Assembly: GCA_964487255.1 (NCBI GenBank)
Contig: CAZAQV010000006.1
Coordinates: forward strand, 1-64,000
Length of the DNA stretch: 64,000 nucleotides
Direction of reading: 5' to 3'
Source of the DNA: CAZAQV01 sp964487255
GTDB lineage: Bacteria; Myxococcota_A; Polyangia; Polyangiales; CAZAQV01
Shown here one piece after another: positions 59,432 through 64,000 of the stretch; position 1 is the first letter of the stretch; each line of letters starts with the position of its first letter. A program made the position numbers and the translations under genes. The notes beneath the pieces were generated by a model that saw only the letters and a list, made by a program, of their open reading frames with translations, made no database searches and was not told the DNA's origin.

Positions 59432-60922
59432 GTGAATGACGAGCGAGAGATCGAGCGCGATGCGGTTGCTTTTGATGGCACGAGCATCGCCGCCTTTGCG
59501 GTGTTCTTGCTGCTCTTCGGCGTACTCTGCTTTCATGTTTGGGCGTACACCGTCGACGATGCCTTCATCGTGGCACGCTACGCACGGCGACTGCTCCATG
59601 GCCAGGGCTACACCTTCTCCGATGGCCCCGCGACCGATGGTGTGACGGGGCCGCTCTGGCTCCTGCCGGCCTTGGCGGGCCAGCTACTCGGCTTCGAGGT
59701 CGCGGTTCAGAAACTGCTCTCGTGCCTGGGTGTCGCGCTCGGCGCGGCGCTACTCTTCTTCAGCCTGGACGATACCCGGGCTCGCGCGTTCTTCCTTGCC
59801 TTCTGCCTCGTGCAATCGAACCTCGTCGTGTGGGGAGTCGCCGGTCTCGACACGGGCCTGGCGACGGCGCTGGCGAGCTACCTCTGGCTGTGCGCGTCAA
59901 CCTCGGCAAGGCCGACGAACGTTCCGTTCCGTCCGCACACGTTCCTCGCCTGCGCCGCACTGCTGAGCACACTGCGACCGGAGTCGCTACCCTTCGCCGT
60001 GTGCGCGTGCGCGATGGTGGTGCGAACGGACGGCTGGTCGCGGATACTGCGTTGGGCAGCTGTGCCGGTCGGGGCGTTTCTGCTGCTTTGCTTAATCCGG
60101 CTAGCCAGTTTCGGTCATGCGCTACCGCTCAGTTATTACGCGAAGCGCGGAAGCTTAGACCTCATCTACGTGCTCTTTGGGCTGTTCATTGCGACCGGCA
60201 TACTTCCACTCGCCATCGCCGCGTGGCACGCGCGCGAACGAGGGCAGAGCGAGGTGCTGAGCGGCTTACTCTTGGCCACGGTTTGGACGCTGAGCATCGC
60301 CTGGGCTGGCGGCGACTGGATGCCCGGATTTCGTCTTCTTGTGCCCATCATCCCTGGACTCGGCTGGCTCATCGCCAAAACCTTTCCTTCCGCCAAGCTC
60401 AGCCTGCGCGTCTCGCTCGGCATGTTCTTGCTATTGCCAGCACTCGACACGTTCGTGCAGCTACCGCGCGCGGTCGAGGCGGGGCAGCGCCGCGTCGAGC
60501 AGGGCAGCGCGCTCGTTCGCGCCGTCCAAGAAAGCGCCCAAAGCGGCACGGTTGCGCTCGTCGACATCGGACTCGTCGGGCTTCGCAGCGGGCTCGATGT
60601 GCTCGACCTGGGAGGTGTGACCGACCCGCGTGTCGGAAAAGCACCCGGAGGATACCTCGCCAAGCAAGTCGACATCGGACTCCTCGAGAGCGTTCGCCCT
60701 GCGCTGATCGTACTTCACTCCGCCTCTCCGATCACGCTCGGAGAGCACACGTCCTGGCCACCACTCTTCGGCTACCCCATCGAAAACTGGCTCTACACCC
60801 AACCCTGGACGCGCGCCAACTACCAGCCCGTCCAGGTCGTCCATTACGCACCCGGCTATGACTATTTGCTACTCAAGAGGCTTTCCGCTGCGGATGCGAA
60901 AATATCGGCAAGCTCACCGTAG
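59432..60922 (+). CDS. GT-C membrane glycosyltransferase (AftB-like)
   Basis: 496 residues from GTG 59432. About ten helices; the first outer loop VWAYTVDDAFIVARYARRLL with its Asp-Asp, GQGYTFSDGPATDGVTGPLW and the later WAGGDWMPGFRLLVPIIPGL closely follow the arabinofuranosyltransferase-B-like family, which uses decaprenyl-phosphate sugars. A periplasmic C-terminal domain follows (from about 350). It would add a terminal sugar to a surface glycan. Converges with, and overlaps by 61 bases, the creatininase gene. Confidence 0.78.
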   Translation: MNDEREIERDAVAFDGTSIAAFAVFLLLFGVLCFHVWAYTVDDAFIVARYARRLLHGQGYTFSDGPATDGVTGPLWLLPALAGQLLGFEVAVQKLLSCLGVALGAALLFFSLDDTRARAFFLAFCLVQSNLVVWGVAGLDTGLATALASYLWLCASTSARPTNVPFRPHTFLACAALLSTLRPESLPFAVCACAMVVRTDGWSRILRWAAVPVGAFLLLCLIRLASFGHALPLSYYAKRGSLDLIYVLFGLFIATGILPLAIAAWHARERGQSEVLSGLLLATVWTLSIAWAGGDWMPGFRLLVPIIPGLGWLIAKTFPSAKLSLRVSLGMFLLLPALDTFVQLPRAVEAGQRRVEQGSALVRAVQESAQSGTVALVDIGLVGLRSGLDVLDLGGVTDPRVGKAPGGYLAKQVDIGLLESVRPALIVLHSASPITLGEHTSWPPLFGYPIENWLYTQPWTRANYQPVQVVHYAPGYDYLLLKRLSAADAKISASSP

Positions 60923-61650
60923 AGCGCTGCGCCTTCTTCCGCTGTGGCGTCTGCGGGCCAGCCAAAATAGGCCTCTGGTCCGCCAGCTTCAGAGAACGAG
61001 GCCTTGCCTTCAGCAATCGCGACCGAGAGCGAGTTTGGGTTCTCTTTGAGATCACGCGCCACGTCCATACGCACGGCGTCGGGCTCGGCGGCGAGCACGA
61101 GGCTCGTCTCGAACTTTCCGGCGTGACAAGCGCCGGTCTTAAACTCATCGCCCAGACGTGCAACATGTTTACGTCGAACGATATTCGGGAATGCGACGGG
61201 ACGACCGGCCTCTAAGGAGCGCTCGGAAACGCGTTGCAGAACGGCAAGGTGCCCCGGGTCAAGATGCGCAGTGCACAGCACCAGCGCCTTGAAACCACCG
61301 GCGAATGCGCTGCGGACCACTTCGAGAAGCCACGCTTCGGCGGCCTCACTTCCAACCGTAAGCGTGCCCGAAAAAGCAGCAGCAAAGTCGGTCACCGCAT
61401 AGCTGATTGTCGGCAGCACGAGCGCAGGGTGCCCTCGTTCTTCGAGCAGCTGCGCAGCGCGAAGAGCCGCGTGCTCGGCGATGACCACGTCGGTCTTGAG
61501 CGCGAGGTGCGGGCCGTGTGCCTCGGTAGAACCGCACGGCAGTAGTGCCAGGGCCCCCCGCTCGAGCACGGCACGAGCCTCGGTGTAGGTCAGGTTGGCG
61601 AGTGACAACTGTGGACTGTCCAGCGCTGACAATTTTCGATCGGCGCACAT
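60862..61650 (-). CDS. creatininase-family amidohydrolase
   Basis: 262 residues. Metal-binding signature LLPCGSTEAHGPHLALKTDV (Glu, His, Asp), then TAHLDPGHLAVL and GACHAGKFETSLVLA, the family's second His-Glu pair. Members hydrolyse cyclic or linear amides (creatinine, mycofactocin precursor MftE, formamide of FAPy). It is encoded 3 bases after the CoA ligase on the same strand, and creatininase homologues recur in 2-aminobenzoate-CoA clusters, so a role in opening an amide or lactam intermediate is possible. Substrate not known. Confidence 0.82.
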   Translation of the reverse strand: MCADRKLSALDSPQLSLANLTYTEARAVLERGALALLPCGSTEAHGPHLALKTDVVIAEHAALRAAQLLEERGHPALVLPTISYAVTDFAAAFSGTLTVGSEAAEAWLLEVVRSAFAGGFKALVLCTAHLDPGHLAVLQRVSERSLEAGRPVAFPNIVRRKHVARLGDEFKTGACHAGKFETSLVLAAEPDAVRMDVARDLKENPNSLSVAIAEGKASFSEAGGPEAYFGWPADATAEEGAALYGELADIFASAAESLLSSK

Positions 61651-61653
61651 GAG

Positions 61654-63210
61654 CTACTGCAAGGACCTGCGCATGATCTTTCCGCGGTCGTTGCGCGGCA
61701 GGCGCTCGATGAACGCAACCTCGCGGGGAAACTTGTACTTGGTCAGGCGCGAGCGAACGTACTCTTGCAGGTCAAGGACAAGTGCGTCATCCCCGAAGCC
61801 GCTGCGAAGCACAACGAAGGCCTTGGGGATCGTAAGGCCCTGGCTGTCCGGGACACCGACGACGGCGCACTCTTTAACGTGCGGATGCGTGGCCAAGCAG
61901 TCCTCGATCTCGAGCGGCGAGACAAACATGCCGCGTACTTTCAGCAAGTCGTCCGCGCGCCCTGCGTAATAATAGTAGCCGTCCTCGTCTTGGCGGAACA
62001 TGTCGGCGGTCACGGTCCACTCTCCGCGAAAAACGTCGTGGCTCTTCTTTTGGTCGCCCCAATAGCAAAGCGCAGAGGAGTCGCCCTTGACCCAGAGGCG
62101 TCCGATCTCGCCCTGGTCGACGTCTTCGCCGTCCGGACCGACAATCCGTGTTTCGTATCCCGGCACCAACTTGCCGAGCGAGCCGAGTTTGACGTCGCCA
62201 AGCCGATTGCTGATGTAGATGTGGAACATCTCGGCCGACCCGATGCCGTCGAGGATTTCAGCCGACGGCCAACGCGCCTTCCAGCGCTCGTAGAGCTCGG
62301 CAGGCAGGGCCTCGCCGGCGGAGAGACAGATGCGAACACTTGAGAGGTCCGCTTGGCGCTCGGAATCGACCATCTGACGAATCATCGCTGGCACATTCGT
62401 AAGCACGGTGACCTTGTGCTTTTCGATGTGGTCGAAGAGAACGTCCGGCGTCGGCTTTTGCGGAAACAGAACCGCCGTTCCGCCGACCGAAAACGGAAAC
62501 ATCAGATTTGTACCTGTCGCATAGCCAAAGAAGAGGCGTGAGACGCTGACAAAAACATCGTCCTTGTTCAAACCGAGCGTCGCCTTCGCGTAGTGCTCGG
62601 TGTTCCACGGAAAGTCGTGGTGAAAGTGAACTGCTCCCTTGGGTTTGCCTGTGGTACCGCTGGTAAAAAGCCAACCTGCGACATCATCACGACTGGTGTC
62701 ACAGTTTTTATATTCACCACTCTGTTTGGTCAGCGCTTGTTCCCAGTCGAGCCAACCGTCTGGCGCCGCCCCGCCGTCGCTCACAAAGAAGCGCGCGGCG
62801 CAGCGAGGATGCTCCGATATGATTTTGTCGAGCCGATCGAGCGTGCTCTCGTGCGCGACAACAGCGCGCGCCCGAGTGTAAGCAAGTAAATAGTCGAAGT
62901 CATCGACCGTCGCGAGCGGATTGCCGAGGCAAAACACCGCACCGCACTTGAGTGTGCCGAAAAATGTATCGACGAACGCGATGCCGTCAGGAAGCAAAAA
63001 CAGGACGCGGTCCTCAGCGCCGATGCCACGCTGCGAAAGCGCACCGGCCGCCTGATTTGCTCGACGTTGAACGTCGCCATAGGTCCACTGCTGTTCGCCC
63101 ACGCACACGGCGATGCGCTCTGCCATTCCCTCTCGAATGCGCTCATCGAGGAAATAGTCCGCCATATTGAAGCGCTCCGGGGCTTTCCAAAGTTCGCTGG
63201 TCACGACCAC
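61654..63210 (-). CDS. benzoate/2-aminobenzoate-CoA ligase-type acyl-CoA synthetase
   Basis: 518 residues from GTG 63210 (GTG 63204 also possible); the upstream open frame is not protein-like. ANL-superfamily motifs: GWLFTSGTTGKPKGAVHFHH (P-loop), EILDGIGSAEMFHIYISNR, WTVTADMFRQDEDGYYYYAG and LPRNDRGKIMRR with the adenylation Lys. The opening PERFNMADYFLDERIREG is typical of the benzoate-CoA ligase family, which includes anthranilate ligases. It activates an aromatic acid with ATP and CoA. Divergent from RidA/hydratase and followed by creatininase. Confidence 0.87.
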   Translation of the reverse strand: MVVTSELWKAPERFNMADYFLDERIREGMAERIAVCVGEQQWTYGDVQRRANQAAGALSQRGIGAEDRVLFLLPDGIAFVDTFFGTLKCGAVFCLGNPLATVDDFDYLLAYTRARAVVAHESTLDRLDKIISEHPRCAARFFVSDGGAAPDGWLDWEQALTKQSGEYKNCDTSRDDVAGWLFTSGTTGKPKGAVHFHHDFPWNTEHYAKATLGLNKDDVFVSVSRLFFGYATGTNLMFPFSVGGTAVLFPQKPTPDVLFDHIEKHKVTVLTNVPAMIRQMVDSERQADLSSVRICLSAGEALPAELYERWKARWPSAEILDGIGSAEMFHIYISNRLGDVKLGSLGKLVPGYETRIVGPDGEDVDQGEIGRLWVKGDSSALCYWGDQKKSHDVFRGEWTVTADMFRQDEDGYYYYAGRADDLLKVRGMFVSPLEIEDCLATHPHVKECAVVGVPDSQGLTIPKAFVVLRSGFGDDALVLDLQEYVRSRLTKYKFPREVAFIERLPRNDRGKIMRRSLQ

Positions 63211-63249
63211 ACTTCTACCCCGCGACGGTATTTGATAAAAGCATGCCGG

Positions 63250-63660
63250 ATGCCGACTGTGATCGAACCCAAAGAACTCGTCCCTGGCAAGGGTTACTCC
63301 AACGGAATGCTCATGGATCCCGGACGCACGCTCTTCGTGGCCGGGCAGATTGGCTGGAACCGAGACGCCGAGCTGGCACCGGGGTTTTCCGCGCAGTTCT
63401 CGCAGGCTCTGGCAAACGTTGTCGCGACCGTTCGCGCAGCCGGCGGTGAGCCGGCGCATATCGGCCGACTTACGGTCTACGTCACGGACAAACGTGCGTA
63501 CCTCAACGCGCTGGCGGATGTCGGCGCGGCATACCGGCAACACATGGGTCGCCACTACCCGGCGATGGCGCTGGTACAAGTGGCCGACCTACTCGAAGAG
63601 GGCGCAATGGTCGAAGTGGAAGCCACGGCTGTGTTGCCGGCCGAGGAGGGAGCAGCATGA
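63250..63660 (+). CDS. RidA/YjgF-family protein
   Basis: 136 residues from ATG 63250. Family motifs: YSNGMLMDPGRTLFVAGQIG, AQFSQALANVVATVRAAGGE, IGRLTVYVTD and MALVQVADLLEEGAMVEVEA. The Arg that binds the carboxylate in canonical imine/enamine deaminases (PAR-S/T) is replaced: here PAMALV. So it belongs to a RidA side group and may deaminate or bind a ring-cleavage intermediate. Its ATGA stop overlap (63657-63660) couples it to the enoyl-CoA hydratase. Confidence 0.87.
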   Translation: MPTVIEPKELVPGKGYSNGMLMDPGRTLFVAGQIGWNRDAELAPGFSAQFSQALANVVATVRAAGGEPAHIGRLTVYVTDKRAYLNALADVGAAYRQHMGRHYPAMALVQVADLLEEGAMVEVEATAVLPAEEGAA

Positions 63661-64000
63661 CTCACGCGATCAAAACCGAGCACTTCGACTACCGCGAGGA
63701 GCAGGGCGTTGCCATCTTGACGCTCAATCGCCCGGAGCGCATCAATGCGCTTACGTTCGAGAGCTACGCGGAGCTTCGCGACACGTTTGAAAAGATCAAC
63801 ACGCGAAGCGAAGTGCGCGCAGCGGTTATCCAGGGCGAAGGCGCGCGTGGCTTCTGCTCCGGTGGAGACGTCGACGACATCATCGCTGAACTCTTCTCGC
63901 GCGACATGCAGGGACTTTTGGAGTTCACACGTCTCACGGGTGCTTTGGTCGCAGCCATACACACTTGCCGTGTGCCCGTGGTGGCGGCACTTCACGGCGT
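63657..64000 (+). CDS. enoyl-CoA hydratase/isomerase family protein, cut by the window end
   Basis: The first 114 residues of a crotonase: GVAILTLNRPERINALTFES, then VIQGEGARGFCSGGDVDDII (oxyanion hole) and VPVVAALHG. The reading frame continues past 64000. Start ATG 63657 overlaps the RidA stop. In the 2-aminobenzoyl-CoA pathway a crotonase hydrates or isomerises the dearomatised CoA thioester, which fits the neighbours. Confidence 0.85.
   Translation, partial: MTHAIKTEHFDYREEQGVAILTLNRPERINALTFESYAELRDTFEKINTRSEVRAAVIQGEGARGFCSGGDVDDIIAELFSRDMQGLLEFTRLTGALVAAIHTCRVPVVAALHG

Noticed and set aside
59539..60861. 440-codon plus frame inside the AftB-like gene
   Set aside because: Arg/Pro/Ala-rich shifted frame of a membrane protein that has the expected helices and motifs.

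Overview
The window is a stretch of a high-GC Gram-negative chromosome. It most resembles Myxococcota (former Deltaproteobacteria). The supporting signs are a Hanks-type Ser/Thr kinase with PEGA repeats, an AgmX/PglI-type C-terminal domain, a sigma-54-type promoter in front of a type IV pilin gene, Ala/Pro-linked response regulators, many TPR/HEAT/PQQ-propeller lipoproteins, and microcompartment vertex proteins as in Haliangium-type genomes. It is a scaffold rather than finished sequence: two 100-N gaps (5853-5952, 26671-26770) both fall inside tandem 87-bp repeat arrays. No rRNA, tRNA or CRISPR was recognised.

Layout. 1-5650: an alpha/beta-hydrolase remnant, aspartokinase, a ComEA-like HhH protein, a small outer-membrane barrel, a YfgM-BamB pair and MenB. 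5651-6197: repeat array A. 6198-10905: a two-gene operon of unknown function, a large helical membrane-anchored protein plus an exported protein with flavin-monooxygenase-like motifs. 11104-20828: GT21-like glucosyltransferase, cyclophilin, a Cys-hairpin lipoprotein, Ogt, ValS, a response regulator, TrmB, a small protein and PilB. 20918-25902: pseudokinase, TPR membrane protein, EEP-fold lipoprotein and MscS. 25968-27503: class II aldolase and two BMC-P (EutN/CcmL) vertex proteins, split by repeat array B. 27558-37761: propeller/AgmX lipoprotein, HEAT protein, membrane protein, phosphodiester glycosidase and PEGA kinase. 37779-60922: a long surface-glycan and pilin region. It holds a cytidylyltransferase-kinase fusion, DegT aminotransferase, epimerase, polyprenyl-phosphate-type GT2, several GT-C membrane enzymes, FemAB/GNAT, sulfotransferase, methyltransferases, a flippase-like LPG-synthase TM protein, PilA and a RelBE-type toxin-antitoxin. 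60862-64000: creatininase, benzoate/2-aminobenzoate-CoA ligase, RidA and enoyl-CoA hydratase, resembling part of a CoA-dependent anthranilate pathway.

The most notable observations are: (1) a family of about 87-bp structured repeats, tandem at two loci and single or nested at others, whose hairpin arms change in a compensatory way; (2) a minimal microcompartment locus (two vertex proteins plus an aldolase lacking a usual zinc-ligand His), with array B filling the whole gap between vertex gene and aldolase; (3) the exported flavoprotein operon; (4) a Cys-rich lipoprotein with two CX3C-X6-CX3C hairpins and a TPR pseudokinase.
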